A stretch of 64,000 bases of DNA from contig JADJBB010000004.1 of the NCBI GenBank assembly GCA_016703965.1, forward strand, positions 372,001 to 436,000, written 5' to 3'. Position 1 is the first letter of the stretch. Every line of letters starts with the position of its first letter. Origin of the DNA: Acidobacteriota bacterium (lineage in GTDB: Bacteria; Acidobacteriota; Blastocatellia; Pyrinomonadales; Pyrinomonadaceae). The notes below the pieces were generated by a model. It was not told the origin of the DNA. It saw only the letters and a list, made by a program, of their open reading frames with translations, and did no database searches. The position numbers and the translations under genes are program-made. This document shows, in pieces, positions 51,529-61,600 of this stretch.

Positions 51529-52455
51529 ATGAAAAAATCACACCTATCAATACTCATCTGCCTACTGCTAGCGACTCCCGCTTTGTCGCAGGACCGCCCA
51601 CGTTTTTTTGATAATTTTGACACTTCCCACGGTGTTCAGGTCGTAAAACCCGCATACATACAAACCTCAGCCAAAGGCGGGCCATCCGCCAGTTCAGTCA
51701 CCTACGCAACGCCGTCCGGCAGCACGAAACTAGTAAATGGCAAGCGGTATTTGATGCCAACCGGCATGTCGGCTCCGGTCAACGCCTCAAAGGCAAAGCA
51801 AAACACGAGATCGTCAAACATGAACGTTTACGAGGGGCTCGCTGAGCGTGAGGGAACGAGCTACGGTACACGTTCGTCAGCGATGTCCATGGGCACAAAT
51901 AACGGTATGAAGGGGTTTACGACCGGAAATCCCGAACACGATTCTTACATTGTCGATTCGAGCCGACGCTATGGGATCGATCCGCTGCTTATATACGCTC
52001 AGATGCATCAGGAATCGTCATTCAAGCTCAAAGCGACATCAAACAAAGGGGCGAGCGGCCTGATGCAGCTCATGCCCGCGACCGCGAGACGTCTCGGGGT
52101 GTCTAATATCTACGACCCGAAACAAAATATCGAGGGCGGCGTTAAGTACATGAGAATGCTGCTTGATATGTTCGGCCAGGATGTAAATCTCGCCCTGGCA
52201 GGCTACAACGCGGGCGAAGGCGCGGTGATGAAATACGGAAATAATATTCCGCCTTATAACGAGACCCGCGAATACGTCCGTCGTATTTCAGCGAGATACA
52301 GCTCGATCTCAAATCCCGCACTCGCGAGCACGATGCCGCGGGTGAACAATAGAACAGCCGCTCAGCTGGCAAAAAATGAAGCTCCGCCGCTCACGATCCA
52401 GCAGAACGCAATGGCGGTCAAACTTCCCGATGGCCGGATGAGGTTAGTAAATTAG
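51529..52455 (+). CDS. Lytic transglycosylase with C-terminal SLT domain
   Basis: 308 residues from MKKSHLSILICLLLATP; the frame is open from 51457 but the signal peptide sets this start. Residues ~60-150 are low complexity. SLT domain: catalytic E162 in YAQMHQESSFKLKA, then NKGASGLMQLMPATARRLG and ALAGYNAGEGAVMKYG. Cleaves the glycan strand of peptidoglycan between MurNAc and GlcNAc, in the periplasm. A strong terminator follows. Confidence 0.92.
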   Translation: MKKSHLSILICLLLATPALSQDRPRFFDNFDTSHGVQVVKPAYIQTSAKGGPSASSVTYATPSGSTKLVNGKRYLMPTGMSAPVNASKAKQNTRSSNMNVYEGLAEREGTSYGTRSSAMSMGTNNGMKGFTTGNPEHDSYIVDSSRRYGIDPLLIYAQMHQESSFKLKATSNKGASGLMQLMPATARRLGVSNIYDPKQNIEGGVKYMRMLLDMFGQDVNLALAGYNAGEGAVMKYGNNIPPYNETREYVRRISARYSSISNPALASTMPRVNNRTAAQLAKNEAPPLTIQQNAMAVKLPDGRMRLVN

Positions 52456-52507
52456 TCTGTTCTCCGCTCAACGAGCAATTCTTCTCCAACTAGTCGCCAT
52501 CGACATC

Positions 52508-52539
52508 CGCGGCCGGACGCACCGGCCGCGTTTTTTTTT
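52508..52539 (+). terminator. Intrinsic terminator of the lytic transglycosylase gene
   Basis: CGCGGCCGG (52508-52516) and CCGGCCGCG (52522-52530) form a 9-bp stem with a 5-nt loop and are followed by nine T. Confidence 0.95.
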
Positions 52540-52624
52540 GGATCACTGGTTCCAATGCGATAGTTGCGAATGATTGTCCGTCAGATCGTTTGTGGAGTAT
52601 CATTTGCTCGGAGAAGATAAGCGT

Positions 52625-53230
52625 ATGTATTGCATCAAATGCGGGGCGGATAATTTAGAGACGGCAAAGTTTTGCCGGAAATGCGGCGAGTCTTTCGAGG
52701 TAGAGGAAGAAACCCGCGTGGCGATTCGCGAAAACGGTGCGGTTGCCTCGATGGGCGGCGATGCGGATACTGATTCGCAGGAAGCCGAGATATTCGCGAT
52801 CAGCCCGACACTGATGTTCGTGAAGGTCGGCTATGCTCTCGCGGCTCTCGGCGCCTTGTTTTTAGCGGCTTTTACGAGCGTCTTTCTTTCGAATTGGATA
52901 TCGGTTTGGCTGTCGGTATTTATTGGCCTGCTGCTGTTTTTGATCCCCGCATATTATCACTTCAAAAGGCAGATGGTCAGCTACAAGCTCACAGAATCAA
53001 AGCTCGAGATCGACGAAGGCTTTATATCCCGCACGACCCGCAGCGTTCCGATCCGGCGCATTCAGGACGTCACCGTTTCATCGACGATGCTCCAGCGAAT
53101 GCTCGGCTTCGGCAACCTGACCATCGACAACGCCAGCGACGACGGCGGCAAGGTCGTGATGAAAAACATCAACACCCCGAAATTCTACGCCGACGTTCTG
53201 CTCAGACAGATGCGGCGGCTAGATCAGTGA
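52625..53230 (+). CDS. Zinc-ribbon membrane protein with bacterial PH domain
   Basis: 201 residues from MYCIKCGADNLETAKFCRKC; GGAGAAG lies 9 nt upstream, while an in-frame ATG at 52574 has no ribosome site. Zinc ribbon with CIKC and CRKC. Two membrane helices (about 75-98 and 103-118) are followed by a bPH2-type domain (MVSYKLTESKLEIDEGFISRTTRSVPIRRIQDVTV). The order ribbon-TM-TM-PH is common in envelope proteins of this group. Role unknown. Confidence 0.82.
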   Translation: MYCIKCGADNLETAKFCRKCGESFEVEEETRVAIRENGAVASMGGDADTDSQEAEIFAISPTLMFVKVGYALAALGALFLAAFTSVFLSNWISVWLSVFIGLLLFLIPAYYHFKRQMVSYKLTESKLEIDEGFISRTTRSVPIRRIQDVTVSSTMLQRMLGFGNLTIDNASDDGGKVVMKNINTPKFYADVLLRQMRRLDQ

Positions 53231-53234
53231 TGCA

Positions 53235-53306
53235 AAAGCCCGCGCGTAAGCAAGGGCGAATCACTCAAGTTGAATGTTTCGCCCTTTGCATGTAACTGCG
53301 GGCTTT
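53235..53306. repeat. Nested palindrome between convergent genes
   Basis: Outer AAAGCCCGC (53235-53243) with GCGGGCTTT (53298-53306); inner AAGGGCGAA (53252-53260) with TTCGCCCTT (53278-53286). The spacers contain CGCGCGTAAGC and an AT-rich centre. It follows the zinc-ribbon/PH gene by 4 bp and precedes the convergent secreted gene. Probably a dispersed REP-like unit also able to act as a terminator for both genes. Confidence 0.75.
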
Positions 53307-53316
53307 CGCCCAGTAT

Positions 53317-55647
53317 CTATTCGATCCCCGAAAAATCCAGATCCGTGATCGTATCGAGAACCTGAACCAGCCGCGAGGAGAAGCGGTAGCGGTTTGAGCG
53401 GACTTCCATCACGACACTCGATCCGGCCTCGACGTCGAAGAATTTGTAGTACCCAAACGACCCCGTCGTCGCCGTCCGCCGATTGCCCTGCGGATCCGTG
53501 ATCGTCACCGTCGCGTTCCGCAGCCCACGCCCATCCGGCGACAACACACGCCCCGAAATATCGATTCCCGTTGCCGTTGACGGAAGCAGCTCAATACCCC
53601 AACCGCCCTTCAGTTCTCCAGTGAGTTCATCCACGTTTTCCGGCCTTGCGACTCCGTTGTCATCGCGGATGTAGAGGTTCCACGTACCGTTTGCCGTAAC
53701 ACCGGCAAAGTTTCCATAAAGCGATTGGGCATTCGTTCTCGCAACCACGCATCCCGGTTCGACATACGGCCCGGCTGGTGCCGGTGCCGGGAAGTTCGTT
53801 ACGGGCGTCTCGCATGTAGTTGGCTTGAAGATACCCGTTGCCAGCGGACCTGAGTCAGGCAGCACTGCGTTCGGGTAATCCGCCAGGGTCAGTGTGACCG
53901 CTCCGGCTTCCGTGATCGCGACAGGTCCGCCGACATCGCCGACCAGAGCATATTTCGCTCCGTTCGGGCCGACCAGCAGCACGTCGAGATTATCCGGCTT
54001 CGTCGAATAGAAATCGTACAGCGTCACTCTGATGCGGAAGGCGTTCGTCGTTGCTCCCGTGACCACGATCGGCGACGGATACAGCCCTGCGGCCGTGCCC
54101 TGGATGATCGAGATCGCAGCCGGGTTCTTGAACTGGTTCGCCGTGTCATTGATCGTCAGTACCGCACTGTTCGGGGCAGAAGCACCTGGTGTCACGTTAG
54201 TGAGCGTCAGGTTGACCGTCTCGTCCGTATCCGCACTGAGATCGCCGCACAAGCCGAGCGTGACGGTCTTAGACGTTTCGCCGGGGTTAAAGTTAATTAC
54301 GTTCCCCGTCATGTTGATAACGTCAGCTCCTGTTCCGCAACCCGCTGTTCCGATAACCGCTCGGGTCGACGTTAGCGTCAGGAACGCCGTTGTGCCACCG
54401 GTCGTCACACCAGTTCTGTTGATCGTAACGTCTATAGATTGCGACTCATCTTGCTTGTAAGTCGTTGAGCCAAAGGCGAGAAATGTTGTCGGCGTTGGGC
54501 TCGGCGTTGGTGTCGGTGTTACCCCGACCGGAACCATCGCATAGCCGCGGGTCGCACCGTTGAAGACGCCGGTTCCGACAATAATTCCGTTATCGCTGAT
54601 CCCGAGAGCTGATGACGAAGTGTTAGTCGAGAGATCCCAGCCGGAGTTTGCGGGGATGAGGTCTTGGAGGCGATAAGTGGTCGTGCCGTTCCAGACGAAC
54701 GGGATCGCGAATGCCGACGAAGCCGTGCCGACAACCCAGCCGGCGGAATTAACGCCTCTGCCTGAGGCCTGAGTTGTGCCGACCGGCAGCGGAACAGCGA
54801 CCATTCCGCCCGATGGCGACCAACGGAACGGCAGGCCTGAGCCTTGATTGAGCATGCTCGAGCCTGTTACAAAACCGCTGTTGCTGACGCCGAACGCGAG
54901 GGCTCCGTTCGATCCGGGCAGAGCACCAACCTCGGTGGCCGTGTTGCTGCTCATGTCATAAACGATGCCGACATTTCGTGCCGCATTATTTGGGTCGATG
55001 CCCTGGCCGACTATGCGGCCCGAATCGTTGATGCCGAACGCGGTGGTGAAAAAGCATCCGGTCGCAGTCGTTTGCGTTATCACGGTCGCAACTCCGGCAC
55101 TGTAGATCACCGCCCGCTGCAGAGTTCCGGCATTGACCGAGCCAACCGCAACTCCTGAAGTCGTCACATCGTTCGCATCGCCAAGCGTTTCGCCCGCCGG
55201 GAGCGGAAGCTGTGAGACAACGCCATTCTGCCACACCAGCGGAAGCCTGCCGGACCCAAATGCCGTCGTCGCTCCCGTTCCAACGACGATTCCGTTGTCA
55301 TTCGCACTATTCGCGACGGCGAAATTCCGACCCGCCAGATTAGGCAACGCCACGCGGCCGCCGCTCTGCGTCCAGCTATATGCCTGCGTCGCTCCGGTCC
55401 GGAACGACCGCCCGACCGCCACGCCGCCGTTCGAAACACCAAACCCCTGCGAAGCCGTATCGCCCGCCTGCACCACACCGAGGTCAAAGATCTGATACTG
55501 CGGCGCACCGTCTGCACGATCGTCCGCCGCGGCTTTGCTGTTCGTTGTCGAGATCTGAACGCCGACGCCGATCAGGGCGAAAGTTGCGAGAATAATAAGT
55601 GATATCGGCCAAAGCGATGTGCGTTTTGAATGGGCAATGTTTTTCAT
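53317..55647 (-). CDS. Secreted HAF-repeat/Calx-beta protein with CarboxypepD_reg C-terminus
   Basis: 776 residues from MKNIAHSKRTSLWP, with AAGGAAT upstream; the frame is open 23 codons further without a ribosome site. Signal peptide (about 35 residues), then HAF-type repeats (VSNGGVAVGRSF, ANDNGIVVGTG, INDSGRIVGQG, ISDNGIIVGTG). Next a Calx-beta domain (FGSTTYKQDESQSIDVTINRTG, ...ETVNLTLTNVTPGASAPNSA), a proprotein-convertase-P/subtilisin-like beta domain (IRVTLYDFYSTKPDNLDVLLVGPNG) and the C-terminal CarboxypepD_reg domain (ISGRVLSPDGRGLRNATVTI to DLDFSGIE). Extracellular surface protein; ligand unknown. Confidence 0.87.
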   Translation of the reverse strand: MKNIAHSKRTSLWPISLIILATFALIGVGVQISTTNSKAAADDRADGAPQYQIFDLGVVQAGDTASQGFGVSNGGVAVGRSFRTGATQAYSWTQSGGRVALPNLAGRNFAVANSANDNGIVVGTGATTAFGSGRLPLVWQNGVVSQLPLPAGETLGDANDVTTSGVAVGSVNAGTLQRAVIYSAGVATVITQTTATGCFFTTAFGINDSGRIVGQGIDPNNAARNVGIVYDMSSNTATEVGALPGSNGALAFGVSNSGFVTGSSMLNQGSGLPFRWSPSGGMVAVPLPVGTTQASGRGVNSAGWVVGTASSAFAIPFVWNGTTTYRLQDLIPANSGWDLSTNTSSSALGISDNGIIVGTGVFNGATRGYAMVPVGVTPTPTPSPTPTTFLAFGSTTYKQDESQSIDVTINRTGVTTGGTTAFLTLTSTRAVIGTAGCGTGADVINMTGNVINFNPGETSKTVTLGLCGDLSADTDETVNLTLTNVTPGASAPNSAVLTINDTANQFKNPAAISIIQGTAAGLYPSPIVVTGATTNAFRIRVTLYDFYSTKPDNLDVLLVGPNGAKYALVGDVGGPVAITEAGAVTLTLADYPNAVLPDSGPLATGIFKPTTCETPVTNFPAPAPAGPYVEPGCVVARTNAQSLYGNFAGVTANGTWNLYIRDDNGVARPENVDELTGELKGGWGIELLPSTATGIDISGRVLSPDGRGLRNATVTITDPQGNRRTATTGSFGYYKFFDVEAGSSVVMEVRSNRYRFSSRLVQVLDTITDLDFSGIE

Positions 55648-55819
55648 AAATATTCCTTGTCGTTGCTGTGACAAAACAGTTGCGTCGAGCCATTTTGGGA
55701 CAAAAGCCGGACGCATTTCTAATTGGATCTTGGTGTTACGACAGACAGTATATGCCTAATTTTATACGCGTCCAAACACATGAACGAGGGTGTTTGAAAA
55801 GTTAGGAGAATAAGAGAGA

Positions 55820-55896
55820 AACCACGAAATAACACAAAAAGAACACGAAAATGAGATATTCCCCTTTTCGTGTCCCTTTGGTGCTTTTTCGTGGTT
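55820..55896. repeat. Large imperfect palindrome (REP-like) after the Wzc-like gene
   Basis: AACCACGAAATAAC at the left and CTTTTTCGTGGTT at the right, with inner AACACGAAAA and TTTTCGTGT, forming a long stem with mismatches. The A/C-rich CACGAAA pattern resembles, but does not match, the CGCGAAA palindrome at 21525. Located 25 bp past the stop of the tyrosine kinase gene. Confidence 0.75.
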
Positions 55897-55921
55897 ACTT
55901 CTTCTTGTTCTTGCTTTTCGC

Positions 55922-58411
55922 CTACTTCTCCACATCCTCTAAAAGCGGAGTTGTTTCGTCGTCTGTGGGACGTGAATAGTAGTTGTAGTAGCCCGAGCCG
56001 TAATAATAGTATTCGGTCGAATTGGCTTTGATGCCGTTCAGCACGACGCCGTAGATTCGGGCTCCGATCGCGCTGACGCGCTGCTTGAACTGCTTCATGA
56101 GGTGAAGCGAGCTCTTATTGGCCATGGCGACGAGCACGACGCCATCAACCAACGTCGAAAGGATCGAGGCGTCGGTGAAGGAGATCGCGGGCGGCGAATC
56201 GATGATCACGTGCTTGAATTTGCCCGAGAGGAACGTCAGCAGATTACGCATTTCGTTCGAGCTGAGCAGTTCGGCCGGATTCGGCGGGATCGGGCCGCTG
56301 GTGATGATCTTGAGCTTTGGCAGATCGGGATATGTGCGGATCAGGCCTTCGGTCTGTTTGTCCCCCGAGAGATAATTGGTCAGCCCGCGTTGGTTATCCA
56401 GCCCAAAATGGCTGTGCAGACGCGGCCGGCGAAGGTCGCAATCGATGATAACAACGTCGGCGTCGCCCTGTGCAAGCGTGATGGCCGTGTTGATCGCCGT
56501 CGTCGTCTTACCTTCCGAAGGCTGCGACGACGTGACCAGAATAGTTTGGGGCGGTTTGCCCGCACTTGAGAAGAGCAGCGAGGTACGAAGATGGCGATAA
56601 GCCTCGGCGATGGGCGATGTTTTTTCGTCCAATGTCACGAGTGCTGTCGACGGCCCCGCCTGATTCGCACCACCCTTGCCCGCGAGCAGTTTGCGTTTGT
56701 CCGTGTTCAGCGAATGCGGTATCAACGCCAGCGTCGGCAAACCTAGATGACGGCTAATGTCGTCCGAGGTCCGTACCGAATCGTCAAGGAAATCAAGCAA
56801 AAACGCGAGGCCGATCCCTGCGGCAAATGAGAGCAGCAGAGCGACCAAGATATTGCGGCCTCGAGCCGGGCCGATCTGTCCGGCCGCAGGTGCCGGGCCT
56901 TGCTGCTTAATGTTATTAGGACGGTCGGTCGAGAGCGCCAGTTCCTGCTGCTTCTGCTGCGATGTGTAGGTATCCAGAAGCCTTTGGTTTGCATCGAGTT
57001 CGCTCTTAAGTGTCCCGAGCCGAGTCTCGGCAACACCTTCACTGTTTGCCTGTCCGGCTGCGATCTCAAACAGCTCTTTCTGTCTTGCTTCGCGATTTCG
57101 CGCCGCGTCGAGCTGCGATTTCAACGAAGCCAGCAATTCTTTAGCAGCGTTCGTTTCTAATGCCTTGGCGTCATTTTTTATCTTTACACCGACCTCTTGC
57201 TCAATTCGCTCTTTTTGTGCTTTTAGCTCGGCAATTTGTTCATTGATAGTGACGACGGCAGGGTGCAGTTCTGTCTTGGTGGCGAGCAATTCCTTCCGCT
57301 TCTCGTTCCTTTCATCGATCTTCGTATCGATCGCTTCCAGGCGCTTGCGATGGTCATACTGCGCCTTCATATTCTCCTCACGGAGTTTTAAAATTGCGGC
57401 GTTATCAGGCGCCACTGCAAGGATATCGCCGCCCTTTGCATTCAAAACAGATCGATATTTTGCCTCGATCTGTCCTGTTTCCTTCGACGCTTCGCGCCAG
57501 AGTGTCAACAGGCCTTCCAGGTTACCGGCACGAACCTCGCCCTTAGCATCGCCCATTCCCAAAGCGCTTGCTTTGACGCCGGCGATGTAATCATTCTGTT
57601 GCTGGGCGATCGTTGCCTTGAGCCCCTCAATAGACTTGCCAAGCTCGTCATATGCCTGTTTGCTGGTACCGATCTCGCGCTCTTCGTTCTCTTCGATAAA
57701 GAGCTTTGCGATACCGTCCGCGACCTTAGGTGCACGCACCTGGTCGGTACTTGTAACCCTGACCGTTACGATATTCGTTTGATTCAGCGGAACTACGTCT
57801 ACATTGAACATTCCCGCATACATTGAAGCTCGTGCGTCTTCCTCAGGCGTCAGGGCGACCTTGACCTTATTTTCAGGGTCGGTCGAGGTTTCAGAGAGAA
57901 CCGGAAGTGTATTAGGCGTTTCGGCGGGTTTTTTGTCGACCGAGAAGAGCGAACGCAGCCCGGATAACAATCCGCGGTTCTGCTCCGCGAAAAGATTTGG
58001 ATCGCGATGAAAACCAAGCGAGATGATCACGCGTTTCATCAGGTCCGAGCTCTTTAGCAGCTCAAGCTGCGTCATGTAATAGCGGGCGTCATCACCGTTA
58101 TTGACGGTGATCACGTTCTGCTTGGATTGGGGCGGCTTGCGCGGCTCGATGATCACATTTGTCTGGGTCTGGAACAGTGACGGCTGGCGATACGAATAGA
58201 TAGCCGCCGCAACAGTCGCGAGGATCGTGATCGCGATGATGATCGGCAGACGCTTGTAAACGATCTGGAAATACTGCCGCAGCGAACGCCGGTTATCGAG
58301 CGTATCTTCGTAGGTAGCTGCGTACCCGCCGCCCGCCGAATAGTCCACATGGGTGTTCGGCTGTAAATTCTTGATACCTGGTAACGGGGTTAACCGCTGA
58401 TCGTTTTCCAT
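55922..58411 (-). CDS. Polysaccharide chain-length/export tyrosine autokinase (Wzc/GumC-like)
   Basis: 829 residues. Wzz domain between two membrane helices (first near 52-70, second at about 515-533, ILVALLLSFAAGIGLAFLL), enclosing a long periplasmic coiled coil (AIDTKIDERNEKRKELLATKTE). The cytoplasmic BY-kinase domain has Walker A SSQPSEGKTTTAIN, Walker A' VVIIDCDLRRP and Walker B HVIIDSPPAIS. The tail has a tyrosine cluster (STEYYYYGSGYYNYYSRP), the usual autophosphorylation site. Controls polymerisation and export of exopolysaccharide; no glycosyltransferases are adjacent. AAAGGATCT upstream of the ATG. Confidence 0.95.
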   Translation of the reverse strand: MENDQRLTPLPGIKNLQPNTHVDYSAGGGYAATYEDTLDNRRSLRQYFQIVYKRLPIIIAITILATVAAAIYSYRQPSLFQTQTNVIIEPRKPPQSKQNVITVNNGDDARYYMTQLELLKSSDLMKRVIISLGFHRDPNLFAEQNRGLLSGLRSLFSVDKKPAETPNTLPVLSETSTDPENKVKVALTPEEDARASMYAGMFNVDVVPLNQTNIVTVRVTSTDQVRAPKVADGIAKLFIEENEEREIGTSKQAYDELGKSIEGLKATIAQQQNDYIAGVKASALGMGDAKGEVRAGNLEGLLTLWREASKETGQIEAKYRSVLNAKGGDILAVAPDNAAILKLREENMKAQYDHRKRLEAIDTKIDERNEKRKELLATKTELHPAVVTINEQIAELKAQKERIEQEVGVKIKNDAKALETNAAKELLASLKSQLDAARNREARQKELFEIAAGQANSEGVAETRLGTLKSELDANQRLLDTYTSQQKQQELALSTDRPNNIKQQGPAPAAGQIGPARGRNILVALLLSFAAGIGLAFLLDFLDDSVRTSDDISRHLGLPTLALIPHSLNTDKRKLLAGKGGANQAGPSTALVTLDEKTSPIAEAYRHLRTSLLFSSAGKPPQTILVTSSQPSEGKTTTAINTAITLAQGDADVVIIDCDLRRPRLHSHFGLDNQRGLTNYLSGDKQTEGLIRTYPDLPKLKIITSGPIPPNPAELLSSNEMRNLLTFLSGKFKHVIIDSPPAISFTDASILSTLVDGVVLVAMANKSSLHLMKQFKQRVSAIGARIYGVVLNGIKANSTEYYYYGSGYYNYYSRPTDDETTPLLEDVEK

Positions 58412-58636
58412 ACTACTGTTAGATCCTTTCTGCCCAATCTTTTCGTGCGCAATCTTGTTTTATACCACATTTGGCGGGTATTTTCACGACAATTGCCGGT
58501 TTTTCGCCGATAAGTAGATATTCAAACAATATTGATTAGAAGCGTGAATCGCAGGGCTCGTTGTCGGAGATATGACGCGGGTGATATATTGATGATTTGC
58601 CCGCATGCTAAAGATCGCGGGTAACCGGACGACCTT

Positions 58637-61600
58637 ATGACAGTACCCTCGGAAAGCAGTGAGAACAATTTTACACTAGGAATAGACGGGTTCAGCTTCG
58701 CAGACCTATTTGACGCGATCAAGCTCAAAGAACTGGCTGAGACATTTTACGCCGAGGTCGGACAGCAAGACGAGATACTCCACACCGCACTTACCAAATA
58801 CATCGCGGCTCGCGGCCAAGGTTACGAAAGAAAGGTCGCGTCAAAGATCCTCACGGATTCGGCCCCATTTCTCTCCGATTTCATCGCTCGGCTTTTTAAG
58901 ATCGACCGCGAGCGCTCAGAACTCGAAAAAAATGTCCTCGTTCAAAATCCGGTATGGAAATACAAATTCTTTGTCCAGCGCCGCGCCGCTAAGAAATATA
59001 AACCGGAACAGCTCGCCGAACTCAACGAGAACCAGCTCTGGATCGCCCTGACCGAACTCCGCGGCAATGCATTTGACGAAACACTCGTACGAGACGAAGA
59101 ACTCTCGATCGCCGAGATGACTTGCAGGCTGCTCGAAGCTGAAGAAGTTCTGAGCAAGGACGGTGAGATCACGCCATCGATCGCCGATACCGTAGCCAAA
59201 ATCAACTCCGCCTACGAGCTGCTGAAGGACGCGGCATTTGGCAAGCTCTATTCGCAGTACGTATTAGAGATGGACGCCCGCGGCGATCTTCTGACCGTAC
59301 AAGCAGCTCTCCAACTCGTCGAGGCTTGGTCGGCGAAAGCTTTCGCGAGCAAGTCAAAGAAATGGTACAGCTTTAAGGTTCCCCACGCTCTCGATTACCA
59401 GAATCTGGTTCACCTTATCCACCCGGAGCCGCACCTGCACAACATCATGCGCGGCGGCGAGGACATCCTGCGGCGGCGTGACGGCTTTAAGCTCACCGAC
59501 GACCGCGGCACAATGCGTGATGCCCTGTACGAGATCGATTACTGCATGATCTGTCACGAGCGGGAAAAAGATGCGTGCTCGACCGGGCTTCGCGAGCCCG
59601 ACGGTACGGCCAAACGCAATCCGCTCGGCATCAAAACCGAGGGCTGCCCGCTCGATGAAAAGATCTCAGAGATGCACCTGCTCAAAAAGCAGGGCGACTC
59701 GATCGGTTCGCTAGCGATCGTCACGATCGACAACCCAATGTGCGCCGGTACCGGCCACCGCATCTGCAACGACTGCATGAAGGGCTGCATCTTCCAAAAG
59801 CAGGAACCGGTCAACATCCCGCTCGCGGAGACCGCAAGTTTGACCGACGTGCTGAAGCTGCCCTACGGCTTCGAGATCTACAGTTTGTTGACGCGTTGGA
59901 ATCCGCTCAACGCCAAACGCCCGTATGCCTTGCCTTACAACGGCAAAAACGTCATGGTCGTCGGTCTCGGGCCGGCTGGTTACACGCTGTCGCATTACCT
60001 TCTGAACGAAGGCTTCGGCGTGATCGGCATCGATGGGCTGAAGATCGAACCGCTTCCGACCGACTGGACCGGCAACCACGGCAAATCGTGTCCCAAGCCG
60101 ATCAAAGGCATCAGCGAGATCACCGAGGAACTCGACGAACGCATCCTGTCGGGCTTCGGCGGCGTTTCGGAATATGGAATTACGGTTCGCTGGGATAAGA
60201 ACTTCCTGACGATGATCCAGCTAATGCTGACCCGCCGCAAGCGTTTTCGCCCGTATGGCGGCATTCGTTTTGGCGGAACTCTGACGATCGAGGACGCCTG
60301 GGAACTCGGGTTCGACCACATCGCCATCGCCACCGGAGCCGGACGACCGACGATCGTCCCGATGAAAAACAACCTCATCCGCGGCATTCGCCAGGCGAGC
60401 GATTTTCTGATGGCATTGCAGCTAACTGGTGCGTTTAAGAAGGATACGCTCTCGAATCTGCAAGTTCGCCTACCCGCCGTTGTCATCGGCGGCGGTTTGA
60501 CCGGTATCGATACCGCGACCGAGCTGTTCGCCTATTATCCCGTGCAGGTCGAGAAAATGCTCGGAAAATACGAGCAGGTCGTCGCCGATTTTGGCGAGGA
60601 AAAGGTCGTCGAGCACTTTAACGAAGAAGAGATCCGCGTACTGCAGGAGTTCCTCGAACACGGCCGCGAGATCCGTGCCGAACGCTCCCGGGCGGCGGCG
60701 GCCGGTGAACAACCGAATTTTGTGCCGCTCGTACGAGGCTGGGGCGGCGTTTCGCTCGTCTATCGCAAGCGTTTGCAGGACAGCCCCGCTTATCGCCTCA
60801 ATCACGAAGAGGTCCAAAAAGCCCTCGAAGAAGGTATCGATTTTGTTGAATGCATGTCGCCAACTGAAGCGGTGCCGGATGAATACAACGCGGTGAAGGC
60901 GATCATTTTCGAACGCCTCGATTACGTCGCCGAAACTGGAAAATTCGAGAAAACGGGCGAAATGCATGAGTTTCCCGCCCACACGGTCTGCGTCGCCGCC
61001 GGAACTTCGCCGAACGTTATTTACGAGAAAGAAAAACCCGGAACGTTCAAAATGGACGAGTGGAAGCAATTCTTCCAGCCGTTCAAGGTTGAGCGGAATG
61101 GTGATGGTAAGCTCCACGTCGTTGAAACGCCAAAGGGTGAAGCCGGATTTTTCACCAGCTACGAGCACGAAGGCAAATTCATCAGCTACTACGGCGACAA
61201 TCACCCGACCTACGCCGGAAACGTCGTCAAGGCAATGGCTTCGGCCAAGCACGGGTATGAGAAGGTTGTTGAGATCTTTGCCGATGAACTCGCGACTCGC
61301 GGGGACCTTCCGCAGTGGGATCGCGACGCGATCTTCGACAAGCTCGAAGCCAAACTCGACGAAGAGCTGCGAGCCTACGTCGTGAAAGTTGACCGCCTGA
61401 CGCCGACGATCGTCGATGTCATCGTCAAAGCTCCGCTTCAGGCGAAAAAATTCGAACCCGGCCAATTCTACCGCCTGCAAAATTTCGAAACCTCAGCCCC
61501 GATCGTCGACGGTAAACGTCTGATGATGGAAGGTTTAGCGTTGACCGGAGCTTGGGTCGATGAAGAAAAAGGCCTCTTGTCGATGATCGTTCTCGAAATG

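Noticed and set aside
60470..61480. Minus-strand open frame of 336 codons
   Set aside because: Antisense to the flavoprotein fusion, in the stretch with continuous FAD/NAD domain motifs.
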